A stretch of 64,000 nt of DNA from Chimonanthus salicifolius (GCA_013350335.1 CM023538.1:60377080-60441079); one strand, 5' to 3'. Counted from the first letter of the stretch, positions 34,753 to 46,558 are shown. The notes: generated by a model not told the origin, from the letters alone. Translations and numbers: made by a program.

Positions 34753-34830
34753 CCTCCCTCTCCCTCTCTCTCCCTCTCTCTCCTCCCTCTCTCTCTCTCT
34801 CTCTCCTCCCTCTCTCTCTCACTCGGGTGT
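34753..34830 (-). repeat. GA/CT microsatellite leader of gene D
   Basis: About 75 bp of CCCTCTCTC and CTCCCTCTCTC on the plus strand, i.e. a GA-rich 5' leader directly before the D start codon. A, C and G have shorter GA runs in the same place, so the run expanded in D. Confidence 0.75.
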
Positions 34831-36439
34831 AGGAAATGAAGTAATGTACTGTCAAAACAGGACTCTGACTTGATGGGTCTTCCTGAATTGAAGGAAGAGT
34901 TTGTATGGTTTTACATCAAGAGGAAAAGATACAATCAAAGAATAAAACCCCTCAAGTATGGAAATAACGTCTAACTTAACCATCAAACTATATAATAAAT
35001 ATTTGCCCAACGGTTTCAGCAAGTTGAGTAGTAAAAGGGTGTAAGTTCTAGAAATGATTGAAGGTAGACTAGGGGTCTAGAATGCTTTCTCTCTCCTCTA
35101 TTTTTTTTTTAAATATAAAAAGTAATAGAAAAATAAAAAATCTAGGGTGACAATATTTCTTTGAAGTAAAGGTCGTTTTTATAGAATTTTTAACCATTGG
35201 AAATTGAAATTTTGATACATAAAGAAACACTAAAATATAAAATTTTTGTTTTCAAATACCTCCAGTGACATGTATCTTATATTATAAGTCATAATTTTTT
35301 TAGATTTATAAAAATGTCAAAATATTGAAGAAATTAGACAAAGATGCCAAAAACTCTACCTATTATATTTAGAGCTCTTTGTTTAATTCTAGAATTTTGT
35401 ATATCATTTTATTCCTTTTTTTACAAGAAACTCGAAATGAGAAGTGAAATCTTACAAGGCCAATTTTAACCGATTCTCCTAATTTTTTAAAATTCAAAAA
35501 TATTGTTGAAAGTTACTCTAAAATGCGTTCAAACTGATTTAAAAAAATAAAAAAGAGATATACATCATCCAATACTATGTGGTATGGGCCGATAATTCAG
35601 TGACAATCAGTGAGAATCAGCCTTGTGTGCTTTGATAAAACAATATGTTGAGTATTGACATATACATATCAGTCACAAAAATACTGATAATATCAGCCAA
35701 TACTTATTTCTATTGATGAGATATGTTCATCACATAAAAACTATAGTAAAATTGAATTAATTTTATATATTACATATACTTTTCTTAAAATCTTAGATTT
35801 TATCATCTCTATATTATTGTTAATGAGTAACTATCATAGAAAATTATTCTTTGCCATGGGGTAAGAGTGGATTAAGTGTGAAAATGGACACGGAGATTTG
35901 TTGTGTATTCCTCAATTGAGAAGAGTGTGTCAGTATATTGTATTTATAAAAAAAAATACAATCTAAAAAGAAAAGAAAGTAAAAAATACAATCTAAGAAA
36001 GTCAAAGATATTCAAATGAAATCTGATACAGTTGGCGAGAAAGAAATCACGGGAGGAAATCGCTATCTTGACAGTTGACATTAAGAAACATTATAATGAA
36101 TCTTAATCTCATACGAGGTGAACTCGTGAGTAGATAACTTTATTGTTTATTATCAATTATTATAGAATATAAAAATTAAAAAATAATCACACTATTTAAT
36201 TTATTAAACTTACTATAATTAACAACAAAATCAACGTCATCTAAATAATTTTCTAGTAAGCAGAGCAATCTAGCAAATAAAAAAAATTATACTGATTATA
36301 TGATAGTCACCTGATGTAAAACTGTAAGAGACTTGCAAAGTGGTTTAAATCTCAATTCCAGCTGGCCGAAAAATCTCTTATTTTTTTTTAATCAAAACCC
36401 CCGATATCGGACGATATCAGCTATATATATCGGATATCA
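34831..36439. other. Noncoding AT-rich stretch
   Basis: No gene. TATCGGCCGAT-like words near 35580-35720 and 36395-36430, ending ATATCACCCCTC, look like decayed relatives of the MITE at 12241-12613. Confidence 0.4.
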
Positions 36440-37801
36440 CCCCTCTAGAAACTCTCCTCTTGCCAATAAATTTTTTAATCTCCAATCCCCTCTCTAGAAA
36501 ATGGATAACTTGTAAGAAGAAGAAAATGGTTTTTTCTTTTTTCATTCTTCACAAGAAGCTCTTATTTAATGGAAGAAAAGAGAGGGTCTCATTTTCTAGG
36601 CTCTTCATTTTCTATATCTTAAAAGTAAACAATGAGAAGACTTTTCCCAATTTTTTCAAAGAATCAATCTCTTATTGTGGCATAGGGAATCACAAAATTC
36701 AATAAAGAAAAGAGGAAGATTTCTTTTGACAATTCAATATTTTCTTTTAAAAAAAAAAAATTAAACATTGAAGCAAACATAAAAATATTGAGTTTCCTTA
36801 TTCCATCCCAAGGGACTTCACATCACTGGTAAGATGATGTCACCTGAACCAAAATATAACATAATTTTAGACACAGAATTTGTTTTCTAATAGAAATTGA
36901 CAAACAAACTCTAAAGATTGCTTTCTTCCTTCTTACTCCCCTGCTGTTGTGTTTCCTTGTTAGATCATTTTCCACTGAAGAAACCTTAATTTTCTTCTTT
37001 TTTTTCATGTAGAAGGGTATTTTATTTAATCCTTCCAAGTATTTGTGGGCAAAGTTAGGCATATTTGTTTCATATTTTCTTGTTGAAGCTCATTACCCTA
37101 GAGTTTGCTTTCTACTTTCTTAGTCCTGAGGGATATGATTCATCGGAAAACTCCATTTTGTAGATGAAACAACCCCTTTGGCCTAAGTTGTTGATGAGAT
37201 CGCAACACGGAATGGTTGTATATCTGTCACTAGAAATACAAACAAAGAGTTCCCAGCCAAACACTTTAGGGCTGGAAAATGATCCTTGCCACTCGTTTTC
37301 CTGTGAAACATTTTCGTAGCAAACATGGCATTTCCCTTTATGTGGGATATGAACAAAATAATCTTTTCGAAATCCCATAATCTCACAATTGCGAACTTGG
37401 TTGAATTTTTTTTTTTTAACAAATGGTTAAGATTTCATTTGAAGCAGAGAAAAACTCCAAAAATAAACAAAAATGTGCTCAAGCAAGAGCAATTGAAGAG
37501 AAATCCCACAACTCGGGTCAGGCCAAAAAGGACTCCAAATAGGAGGCAAAGCAAACCCTATAGATTAGAGAACACTCCCAAACAAAGGGTAGACAAAATG
37601 TGAATGTTTAAGTTGTTAGTCCAATATCTAAGACTCAAAAAACAAGAGTCCTTATGTTTAGCAATGTACAGGTGAACAACATTCAAACACTTGACAAGGT
37701 CGGCAACACTTCGTGCATTAGTCTTGGTTGAAATATTTAATGGTGCTAGCTTTTTCTTTTCTTATTTTAAGACATCTGAACCACCCAAAATTGTTGTTCA
37801 G
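36440..37801 (+). other. Relic intron upstream of F exon 2
   Basis: Matches the gene G intron at 61741-62160 (GATAACT(T/C)GTAAGAAGAAG, CAAAGAGTTCCCAGCCAAAC, TTTCCCTTT(A/C)TGTGGGATATGA) in two blocks. A 317-bp retroposon (37406-37722) interrupts the second block. No ankyrin exon is found upstream on this strand, so F lacks its exon 1. Confidence 0.6.
37406..37722 (-). mobile_element. Retroposon insertion with 10-bp target duplication
   Basis: A T run at 37406-37417 is the poly(A) tail of a minus-strand insert. Exact flanks CTTGGTTGAA (37396-37405 and 37723-37732) are a 10-bp target duplication. The homologous position in gene G (62080-62090) has only GAACTTGATTGAA and no insert. The body matches 6340-6660. 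No coding domain is seen, so it is a SINE or a LINE 3' fragment. Confidence 0.8.
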
Positions 37802-38715
37802 ATCATTAAACTCTTGTTCCCTTATGGTGAAAATGCTAAGAGATTGGATGTAAATGCTATGAATGTACATGGTTCTACACCTTTAGATGTATTACGAGAG
37901 GTACCTGGTAAATGCAACCGGATGAAACTTGGAATGGTCTTTAGAAGTGTTAAAGCCAAGCGAGCAAGAGAATTACCTAGAAAGACACGCAGTCAAGTCC
38001 AAAACCAGAGCTTGAAGTCATTGGTTGATAAATCAGGCGAATTGACCGACAAAACTCGAGATACGCTAATGGTGGTAGCCATACTAATAGCAACTGTGAC
38101 CTTTCAAGCTCCATTAAACCCTCCATGAGGTGTTTGGCAAGAAGATGAGTCGCGCAATCGTACAGTATTCCGAGGTCACTATAATTATACAGACTACAAC
38201 ACAACAGTTGAAGAGGTTATTCACTATGCAGGGCAAGCAGTGAGGTCTGAAAAGTTTCCTACAAAATACATAATCTTCATGATATCAAACGCCATAGGCT
38301 TTGTCCACTCCATGCTACTGATCTTACTGTTGCTATGTGGATTCTGTTTCAAAAGTAAGCGAGTGATGCGGACTTTGATATTTGTGTCATTTCAATGTTG
38401 ATTACTTATGGGTGTTCCTTCTTCACTCTAGCCACAAAAGATAACAAAGACTTGTTGTTCATTCTTGGCTTGAACATCTTACTCCTTGGGTGGGGATTGT
38501 CAATAGTTGTGCTCGTCATTGCATTTCTTTTCAAGCTTGTCAACAGGGTTCTCAACAAGATTGGAATCGTTCATTGCTTTTGCTGGACCATGCTCAAAGT
38601 CAAGAAAGGATTGGTTTGGATTTTTGTACTTCCCTGGATTAAGTGCTCTTTAATAGTTCAAAACAAGATGACTTCAGCTCCTAAAAAAGATCTTGATGAC
38701 GAGTCGCTTCCTTGA
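37802..38715 (+). pseudogene. F: exon 2 of an ankyrin-PGG gene, disrupted
   Basis: Starts after TTGTTCAG with IIKLLFPYGENAKRLDVNAM, very close to gene G exon 2, through KAKRARELP and the first membrane helix (TLMVVAILIATVTFQAPLNP). An in-frame TGA at 38126-38128 falls on the first Gly of PPGG, the same lesion as in B. A deletion of about 14-16 bases near 38380-38390 then shifts the frame in the third helix. The tail frame (38395-38715) still reads ITYGCSFFTLATKDN and FKLVNRVLNKIGIVH. No exon 1. The 3' flank is duplicated after gene G. Confidence 0.88.
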
Positions 38716-39374
38716 TTTATATCATGCTAAATGCCATATTACTCTTCCTTTTTAAGGCTATGTTATTATTAAAAAAAAGCTATGTACTATGATTAGTTGG
38801 CTATGTATTGTATGCATGTTTTGTTGTTTTAAGTTTGTGTAATTGAGACTTGCGAGTTCAATTGGATTGGAATATATGAAAACTTTTAGTACTGCATTCG
38901 TGACAAACATAAGACCTTTTTCTTCTACTATGTATGTAAGCAAAAAAATAGATAGAGTTATGTGTTCATCAACGCCACATGTGATGATTGTGATACTAGG
39001 TAAATATGTTTTGTGAAATTGAGATGAGGAAACTTGATTATACACTTTCATTTGAAGTAGGGAATTTTATTTGGTTTAGAAGGGAGAAAAGTAGAGAAAA
39101 CATTTTCTGAAAATAGTAAGTTGTTGTAGGTTAATTGAATCAAAAGCCAATTACTTGAGAGGCCATATTCATGCTTCTTTTCATCTGATTTTAAAAGTAT
39201 ATTAATTAAATCCAAATTTTATATATGATTTCATAGGTGACATGTTGTAGATTATATCATAGTCTGTAGGTAAATGATTAACTCTACGGAGAGCTGCACT
39301 CTCATCCATACGCTCAAATTTTTTCCCTCTCCCAAGAAAAAATTTTCCTTTTTCAACATGGGATTTTATATTTT
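38716..39374. other. 3' flank of F
   Basis: About 38995-39250 is repeated after gene E at about 51115-51365 (GGAAACTTGATTATACACTT, AGTAAGTTGTTGTAGGTTAA). This shows that the duplication unit extends past the gene. No coding sequence. Confidence 0.55.
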
Positions 39375-39385
39375 TAGAATTAATT

Positions 39386-39555
39386 TTTTTTTTTTGAATT
39401 TACGTGTGGAAAACCGCGGGAAACCCAGCGTAAAACTCCCACGGACGATACCCACTGCCCTTAGAGTACACCAGGTTAAGCCATGAGGGCTCGAACTTGG
39501 CACCTCCCACTTCTTGAGGTGAGAGGTTAACCAGTTGAGCTACCCCCATGTGGGC
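39386..39555 (-). mobile_element. SINE family S copy with 11-bp target duplication and visible empty site
   Basis: Poly(T) on the plus strand, then the body (CGTGTGGAAAACCGCGGGAAA) and a tRNA-like head (GTTGAGCTACCCCC). Exact flanks TAGAATTAATT (39375-39385 and 39556-39566). The duplicated region after gene G carries the unoccupied site (TTTGAATTAATTATTTTATT near 63186). The insertion therefore postdates that duplication. Confidence 0.88.
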
Positions 39556-39566
39556 TAGAATTAATT

Positions 39567-40380
39567 ATTTTATTCTCATCCATATCAGATTTTTATTTTT
39601 TATTATTTACCTTTTCTTCTTAATAACTGGTTGAGAAATTATTTTGATTGAAATTTATATATAAGTAATTGAAATTTCTAAGTCCTTTTTTTAATCACCA
39701 AAATTATTGTCCTAGCTTTTTTTGACATCGATATCGATAAATTCATCTTGTCAGAAATTTGTAATTGAGCTTTTGGACCGAAAAACTTTAGCCGAAACTT
39801 TTGACATCAAAATAATTAAAATTGAAAACAAAATTCAATTTTGATCTCAACTACAAATTTTGACCAAGATAAATTTCTTTATTGATGACAACAAAAAATT
39901 TCAACGGATTGTCATGATAAAAAATTCAAAATAAAAAATTGTCTATTTTTTTTACTAAAAGTTTCAGTAAAGATTTTTCAATCCAAGCCCATTTATAAAT
40001 TTCAGCCGAGTTGAAAATTCAATTGTTGTTGAAAAGAACGGCCGATTTTAAGAACAAAAACCGAGACAAGGAAAAGAACATTTGAAAAGATATGGATCAT
40101 AGAAAGAAAGGATCAGAACTAGTGAACAGAAAATCAAATATTGAAAAGAAAAAAAAAATGAGAGCTTCTGCTTTTTATAAGCTCAGATTTTTCAGGTCGG
40201 GTCTTTACAAATGGTATTAGAGCCGAGTTCAGCACTCGGATTGTGTGGATCTTCCACTGGATTCATTGGGTCTAGTTGGGGACGGCTCTGGACTTTAGGA
40301 GGTAGATTGTATAGACCCTGACCCGGCCCAGACAGCCGAGTCTATGAAGGCTGATTAAGTGAAATGCTAAGTGGGAGTGG
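39567..40380. repeat. Segmental duplication: F downstream copy
   Basis: About 800 bp nearly identical to about 63188-64000 downstream of gene G, including TTTTGACCAAGATAAATTTC and AAAGAACGGCCGATTTTAAG. The match continues into the mini-LTR element that starts near 40165. No gene. Confidence 0.8.
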
Positions 40381-40600
40381 GAGTGTGGGAAAGAAAGGAT
40401 CCCACATCGGAAGTGAGGGATTTTCGCATGGAGTTTATAAGTGGCAGCCCCTCCTCAAACAACAAAATGCATTTTGAGGCATACAAGTTGGGATAGGACC
40501 CAATCCAAACCCGTTCGGGCTTGCGTGTGCGGGCCCAAGGCTTACAATTTCTTGCTGAGCCAAGTCCTAAGCCCAGATTTTTCGGATCGGATCTACCGAA
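40165..40600 (+). mobile_element. TRIM-like element (family T3), partial
   Basis: A short left LTR end (...TTTATAAGCTCAGATTTTTC, AGGTCGGGTCTTTACA) is followed by TGGTATTAGAGCC (40212-40224), one mismatch from the initiator-tRNA-Met site. After about 160 noncoding bp an LTR begins near 40384 (TGTGGGAAAG...CCCACATCGG) and ends near 40600 with a matching AAGCCCAGATTTTTCGG. The left LTR is truncated. The same element, cut by the window end, lies at 63800-64000. Confidence 0.65.
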
Positions 40601-40751
40601 TAACATAGATCTAATTCAAAGATAATTTTTACTGTGTAATTACTTTTAATTAAAAGATAGATAAAGAAGCCTTATGTAATAGTTGCTCTCCAATTCTCTT
40701 ATCGTTACAGTTGTGCAGTAATTCTATACCCAAAAAAAAAGTATAAATAAT

Positions 40752-41254
40752 TAGGGGTGTTCTTCGGTTAGGCTCGGGCTTGGCTTAAATAAAAGATGCC
40801 CAAGCCCGAGTCCATCCAATAAAGCCCAACTATTTTGCATCTGAAATTGTTTTTTATCTATAAAATCATTTATTTTGTAAATTGAAAATCTAACCATACA
40901 AATTGAAATTATACTTAAATATTTACCATCACGTAAAATTTCAACCTAAAGTATATTTTTTAGCCAATTGATCGTGATAGTCAACGTTGGAAAACGTCTT
41001 TGAAAAGATGACACCTCTGAGTTTGACAATTAAGATCAACTAGTTACAAATTGACTTTAAAGATACGGTTTTAGCATATTTTCGATTTTTAAGTCTTCTT
41101 TCAATCTCTACGATAATTTTTTTTTAATTTATAAAAAATAAATATACTTTAAATTAAAACCTAAATCTAATTCGTCGGAGAAAAATATTTATCCCAGCTC
41201 ATTTATTTATGTCGGGCTAGGGCCAGACTCGGGCGGGACAAATGAACACCTTTA
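40752..41254. mobile_element. hAT-type MITE with CTCGGGC-rich ends
   Basis: The left end TAGGGGTGTTCTTCGG and the right end AAATGAACACCTTTA form imperfect inverted repeats, with GCTCGGGCTTGG / GACTCGGGCGGG just inside. Flanks TAAATAAT and CAAAGAAT agree at 6 of 8 bases. The 503-bp interior is noncoding and AT-rich. Confidence 0.6.
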
Positions 41255-41262
41255 CAAAGAAT

Positions 41263-41555
41263 ATATATACTGAGGAGATCGTTTGGCATACGAGCTGTAT
41301 GCATTTTTCAATGTAATCAATAGAAATTTGTTAAGATTTTAATTAAGGATTATTTTATTCATTCACTCATTTTAGTGATAATAAACTTGGTAAACATGAG
41401 AAAAGTCGTCTCCGTGGTCACAAAATAATGACGATGTACATGTACCCCAGCAATCCACACTCAATTTAGAGTGTAATCATTTATTATTTATTTATCATTT
41501 TTAACTATTAAAATATATAAAAGAACATGAAAGTTTGAAAAATGAGATTTTTTTC
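41263..41555. other. Short noncoding AT-rich gap
   Basis: Nothing recognisable between the MITE and the minisatellite. Confidence 0.4.
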
Positions 41556-43265
41556 ATATGTCCATTCTTTACATCCATTTCAATCTTTTACTTTTTCACT
41601 ATCTTTGTCCATTCTTTAATTCCATTTCAATCTTTTACCTTTTCCCTATCTTCATCCATTCTTTATATCCATTTCAATCTTTTATTTTTTTCACCATCTT
41701 CATCATTCTTTACATCCATTTCCATCTTTTACTTTTTCACTATCTTTGTCCATTCTTTAATTCCATTTCAATCTTTTCGCTTTTCACTATCTTGTCCATT
41801 CTTCACCTCCATTTCAATTTTTTTACTTTTTCACTATCTTGTCCATTCTTTACATCCATTTCAATTTTTGTACTTTTTCGCTATCTTGTCCATTCTTTAC
41901 ATCCATTTCAATCTTTTATTTTTTCACTATCTTCCTCCATTCTTTACATCCATTTCAGCCTTTTACTTTTCACTATCTTGTCCATTCTTTACATCCATTT
42001 CAATCTCTTATTTTTTCACTATCTTCATCTATTCTTTACATCCATTTCAATTTTTTACTTTTTCACTATCTTGTCCATTCTTTACCTCCATTTCAATCTC
42101 TTATTTTTTCACTATCTTCATCCATTCTTTACCACCATTTCAAATTTTTACTTTTTCACTATCTTGTACATTCTTTACATCCATTTCAATCTTTTATTTT
42201 TTCACTATCTTCTTCCATTCTTTATATCCATTTCAATCTTTTACTTTTTCACTATCTTTATCCATTCTTTAATTTCATTTCAATCTTTTACTTTTTCACT
42301 ATATTCATCCATTCTTTACATTTATTTCAATCTTTTATTTTTTCACTATCTTCATCCATTTCAATCTTTTACTTTTTCTCTATCTTTGTCCATTCTATAA
42401 TTCCATTTTAATCTTTTACTTTTTCACTATCTTCATCCATTCTTTACATCCATTTCAATCTTTTACTTTTTCACTATCTTGTCCATTCTTTACATCCATT
42501 TCAATTTTTTACTTTTTCACTATCTTATCCATTCTATACATCCATTTCAATCTCTTATTTTTTCACTATCTTCATCCATTTCAATCTTTTACTTTTTCCC
42601 TATCTTTGTCCATTCTTTAATTCCATTTCAAAGTTTTACTTTTTCACTATCTTCATCCATTCTTTACAACCAATTCAATCTTTTAATTTTTCACTATCTT
42701 CATCCATTCTTTACAACCAATTCAATCTTTTAATTTTTCACTTTCTTGTCCATTCTTTACATCCATTTCAATTTTTTACTTTTCACTATCTTGTCCATTC
42801 TTTACATCCATTTCAATTTTTTACTTTTTCACTATCTTGTCCATTCTTTACATCCATTTCAATCTCTTATTTTTTCACCATCTTCATCCATTCTTTACGT
42901 CCATTTCAAGCTTTTACTTTTTCACTATCTTTATTCATTCTTTAATTCCATTTCAATCTTTTACTTTTTCACTATCTTCATCCATTCTTTACATCCATTT
43001 TAATCTTTTACGTTTTCACTATCTTGTCCATTCTTTACATCAATTTCAATTTTTTACTTTTTTACTATCTTCTCCATTCTTTACATCCATTTCAATCTCT
43101 TATTTTTTCACTATCTTCAGCCATTCTTTATATCCATTTCAATCTTTTACTTTTTCACTGTCTTGAGCCATTCTTTACATCCATTTCAATCTTTTACTTT
43201 TTCAATGTCTTGATCCATTCTTTACATCCATTTCAATCTCTTTTTTTTTACTTTTCAGTATCTTA
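41556..43265 (+). repeat. Minisatellite of 46-48-bp units, about 36 copies
   Basis: The unit starts CCATTCTTTACATCCATTTC and continues AATCTTTTACTTTTTCACTA and TCTTCAT or TCTTGT. Variant units carry AATTCC for ACATCC, TCTCTTATT or TTTTTTACT, and some are shortened by dropping the ATTCTTTACATCC part. Variants recur in blocks, suggesting higher-order amplification. All three plus-strand frames are open over long stretches because the unit lacks stops, giving artefact frames up to 280 codons of Phe/Ser/Ile-rich sequence. It is not a protein gene. Confidence 0.93.
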
Positions 43266-44100
43266 TCTTCATGCTATTAGATTCCAATCAAACTTGATTT
43301 AGCATTCCATTAAGACAATAATATATACAAAGAAAACCCTAAGTGAAAAATAAATAAAAGACTAAGTTACCCCGATACAACTAATATAAGCCTAATCTAA
43401 CACATGCATCCACAATCAATTCTTTGCTTTTGTCGAGGCCCATCTGGCCATTGTATCTCTATAATTTATCAATTCTTTTCTGCATACATAGAAGCCGATA
43501 TTTAACCCCTGCTCTAATCTATCTCAAGTTTTGAAACCCACACTCATTTCACTAAGTACCCAAGCCCATTCACCGCTTTGTTTATCCATCAATAAAATTA
43601 AACTAATCTGAACAATATTTTACATTATTTGTGTTACTCCAACCATCGGTAACGAGGACCATTGACACCATCATCTTTGCCACTATTTGATCCATCCAAC
43701 TTACTTTGTGTATTTGAATTTTTTTAGTTATGACTCAATTTTATGAATATTACTTGTTTGAGAATTGTCTATTTAAATAAAGAAAAACTCTTTAATCACA
43801 CAAAACTCTATGGACTCTTTTACATTTTACCCATATTTCTTTTATCTTATTAATTATTTTTATGTCGAGAAACATCTCCCATTAAAATTTATCTTCATTT
43901 GAATTTTTTTTAATATCACGACATTATATTAAATATTCAAACTTTTTCCTTCAGTAATACAACTAGCTACTTGTTCTTGTTCTTCCCATTTCTGAATCTT
44001 TCCTCTGAATTTCTTCTAAAGCCAAAGGTCAAATACGTATCGCTTCCTCATTGGTTTTTTTCTACCTCTGCCTCACGAATTTCATTTGAAATGGTAATGG
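43266..44100. other. Duplicated upstream-type sequence
   Basis: About 43410-43920 resembles 9030-9380 and 58680-59380, the latter directly upstream of gene G. At 43495-43512 GCCGATATTTAACCCCTG resembles the right end of the 12241 MITE. No gene. Confidence 0.45.
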
Positions 44101-44113
44101 AGCCGCCTCAATT

Positions 44114-44246
44114 ATTTTTTTTTTGAGATTAATGTGTGGTAAATTTAGACACAGTCCTACTAAAACTCCCACATATGTGCCCACTACCCGTAAGGCACAC
44201 CAAAGTTAGACTATGAGGGTTCGAACCCATAACTTCCCACTTCCTG
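44114..44246 (-). mobile_element. SINE family S copy with exact 13-bp target duplication
   Basis: Poly(T) on the plus strand, body (AAAACTCCCACATATG) and tRNA-like head (GGGTTCGAACCCATAACTT). Exact flanks AGCCGCCTCAATT (44101-44113 and 44247-44259). Confidence 0.85.
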
Positions 44247-44259
44247 AGCCGCCTCAATT

Positions 44260-45035
44260 TTTAGTTGAATGTAAGTAACATCTTTCTGAATTCTGACCCT
44301 ATAAGACATATAGAGACCTATGAAAAGAGTGAAAAGAGTGCAGGTCTCTCTAAATTATCTGTATTATAACTGCGTATTTTAAGTTTATAAGTTTGATTTA
44401 GATGTCCTATAGTTGTATTTACCTCTTTATCTTTGTATTTATCTTTTCCTTATTCTTCTCTTCACTTCCTTATCTGTATACCCCGTTTCTTCTATTAATA
44501 CAAAGATATTCGGGTCTAAAATGCTTTACAGCTTACTTTATCCTTGAAAGATGATTATAACTTTCACTATCCATATTTTTCCACTAGGTAGAGGTTTTTG
44601 TCAAAAAAGGATAAAAAAATAAAATAACATGTGCTTTGGCGAAATAGGATTGGATGATCAGCCGGGATTTTTGGTCTTAAATATGATTAGAGTCTAATTA
44701 CTGTACATGTCTAAGTCAAGTAATTTAGGTCTTGATTGACATTTCAACTCTATACATGTTTTAGTTAGTCCCAACAACAATGCCCCACTATTGACTTCAA
44801 GTCAAGCTCACCTCGTGTTATGCAACATTCTATCCAGTACACCTTGAGAGGGGTAGACTTGATATTTTCTTGGGGTCAATTTGATATTTTCTTCTGGGGA
44901 CCAATTACGTAATTCAATAGTTCAATTTATTGGGACCATTCCTCATAGTGTGAATGAAAGTTGGAAAAGAAACCATTGACTGTTGAACAATATTGTTGTG
45001 TCAAATTTCATTATGTTGATTTTTTAAATGGAAAA
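44260..45035. other. Noncoding; possible LTR remnant at 44290-44525
   Basis: 44400-44525 has a pyrimidine-rich stretch, TCTGTATACCCCGTTTC and TTCTATTAATACAAAGATAT, a pattern common near the ends of copia LTRs. No partner or target duplication was found. Confidence 0.3.
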
Positions 45036-45047
45036 ATGTTAAAATTC

Positions 45048-45156
45048 GAACGCCCATGACCTAATTTTGATGTACCTTAGAGGTAGTGAACTCATCTATG
45101 GGAGTTTTAATAGAATTGTGTCTGAATGTCTCATACATTAATCCCAAAAAAAAAAA
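45048..45156 (+). mobile_element. 5'-truncated SINE family S copy
   Basis: Body (CTAATTTTGATGTACCTTAG, then TCATACATTAATCCC) and A tail without the tRNA head. Flanks ATGTTAAAATTC (45036-45047) and ATGTTGAAATTC (45157-45168) form a 12-bp duplication with one mismatch. Confidence 0.75.
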
Positions 45157-45168
45157 ATGTTGAAATTC

Positions 45169-46498
45169 TAAATGGAATTAAAAAATAAAACTACTGTCCT
45201 ACTGGCTCAGATTGGACCTTAACTCCAGTTCTAGATTTATAAATTTGAGAGAGAGAAGGGTTCAAGAGAATGGAGTTTTTTTTAAAGAAAATAAAAAATA
45301 TGACTCCTTTGGGAGGGTGAATATAGAAAGATTTTGTTCCTTTTTTAAAAATAAAAACCATATAAAGGAATATTGATGAACAAGGGTCATTTCTGAAAAA
45401 TTGAAGGACTTAAGTTATTGGCTGTTGTGAATAAAAGCGTACAAAACAATGACCGGAAAAAATAAATCATAGATAAAATACACACAAAGACACAAGGATT
45501 TACGTTATTCTCTTTCAGTACGTCCACAGGTTCAAATTAGATCTATTATTCTCAAAGGAAAAAAGACGAAGAAGAAACGGTTGTCTATGTTAAAATTTTT
45601 GCTCTCTCTTCTCTCTCGTGAAAGAGATATTATATACTGCCCTAATTAAGACTATAAAATAACTCCACCGCATATAGAATTCTTCCATCTCATCGTTTTC
45701 GCTTGAGTCGTGAGAGTAAGAAGCCATTAAATTTGGGATCCACTTCTTCTTCTTTTTTCTTCCTTTTTTCTCTTTTCTCTATCTTTTTTTTTCCCTTTTT
45801 TCTTTTTCTTGGTCTTTTTTTTCTTTTTTCTCTTTTTTTTTTTTTTTGTTTATTCCCCCTTTTTTTTGGCCTCTCTTTTTTTTTTGACACTTAATAAAAA
45901 AAAAAAAAAAACTTCATCCGATGAAGAAGGGAAAGCCTTCGATCGGTCAGATAGACCTTGCTTTGATACCAATTGACACAGCAGGTAGGATCGGGTTGAA
46001 AGGGTTAATGGGTTTAATGAGAATAATGGGATTAAATGAAATTAAATGGGTTAAGTCTGGATTAAAAGGTAAATAAAAGGGATGATAATAGGAATAAATG
46101 GATTTCATGGGTTAATTAAATGGGATTAATGGGCTTTAAATGGGATTTTAATAACTAAATATAAAGGAAAAGAAAAGGGACGTTGGTCGAGAAGGGGTGA
46201 ACAGGGATTTGATTAAATGGGTAGTGGTGAGTTAATGGGGGATTAGTGAAGGGGGTTTAATAGGATTAATGACATGTTGGTGCTAATCGAGTCAAGGAGT
46301 TCTAATGGGTCAAGAAAGTAGATGGGTTAATACGGTCAAAGTGGGGTAAAGGATGACTAAAGTTGCTAATGGGTCCTATGGTGTTGATGGCAATTAAATG
46401 GATGGAGTAATTGTGAATCGGTTCTGGCAGAGAGGTGGGCGGATTAGAAGAATATGAAGAGAGAAGAGAGAAGAGAGAAGGCGACGAACACACTGTAA
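45169..46498. other. Noncoding stretch with retroelement debris
   Basis: A pyrimidine tract at about 45735-45890 runs into poly(A) at 45893-45911. At 45958-45970 GCTTTGATACCAA is the reverse of a TTGGTATCAAAGC primer site, with GACCTTGC on its inner side and TGACACAGCAGG at the expected LTR edge (about 45974). A minus-strand LTR element therefore once sat here, with its 5' LTR running right through the ATGGGTTAA-rich block to about 46440. No pol domains remain. Confidence 0.45.
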
Positions 46499-46558
46499 AT
46501 TGCACTCTATAAATTGGGGATTGCACTCTATAAATTGGGAATTGCACTCTATAAATTC
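46499..46558 (+). promoter_or_regulatory. Triplicated TATA-like core upstream of gene E
   Basis: Three tandem 21-bp units (46499-46519, 46520-46540, 46541-46558) each read ATTGCACTCTATAAATT, giving three CTATAAATT boxes within 60 bp. They end only about 18 bp before the gene E ATG. Either transcription starts very close to the ATG, or the boxes lie in the leader and the real promoter is further upstream. The repeat is plain; promoter function is inferred. Confidence 0.6.

Noticed and set aside
26509..38715. C exon 1 and F exon 2 as one gene interrupted by inverted D
   Set aside because: Both C and F carry their own overlapping piece of the same intron (27.7-27.9 kb and 36.6-36.8 kb), so they are remnants of two copies.
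41556..43265. Regular repeat spacing reminiscent of a CRISPR array
   Set aside because: There are no unique spacers; the whole unit repeats, no cas genes are present, and the DNA is eukaryotic.
41535..43302. Overlapping open frames of up to 280 codons on the plus strand
   Set aside because: They are translations of a stop-free 47-bp tandem repeat in all three frames, Phe/Ser/Ile-rich, without domains or start context.
45690..45894. Lys/Arg-rich or Phe-rich open frames
   Set aside because: They come from a simple pyrimidine tract with poly(A), not a gene.
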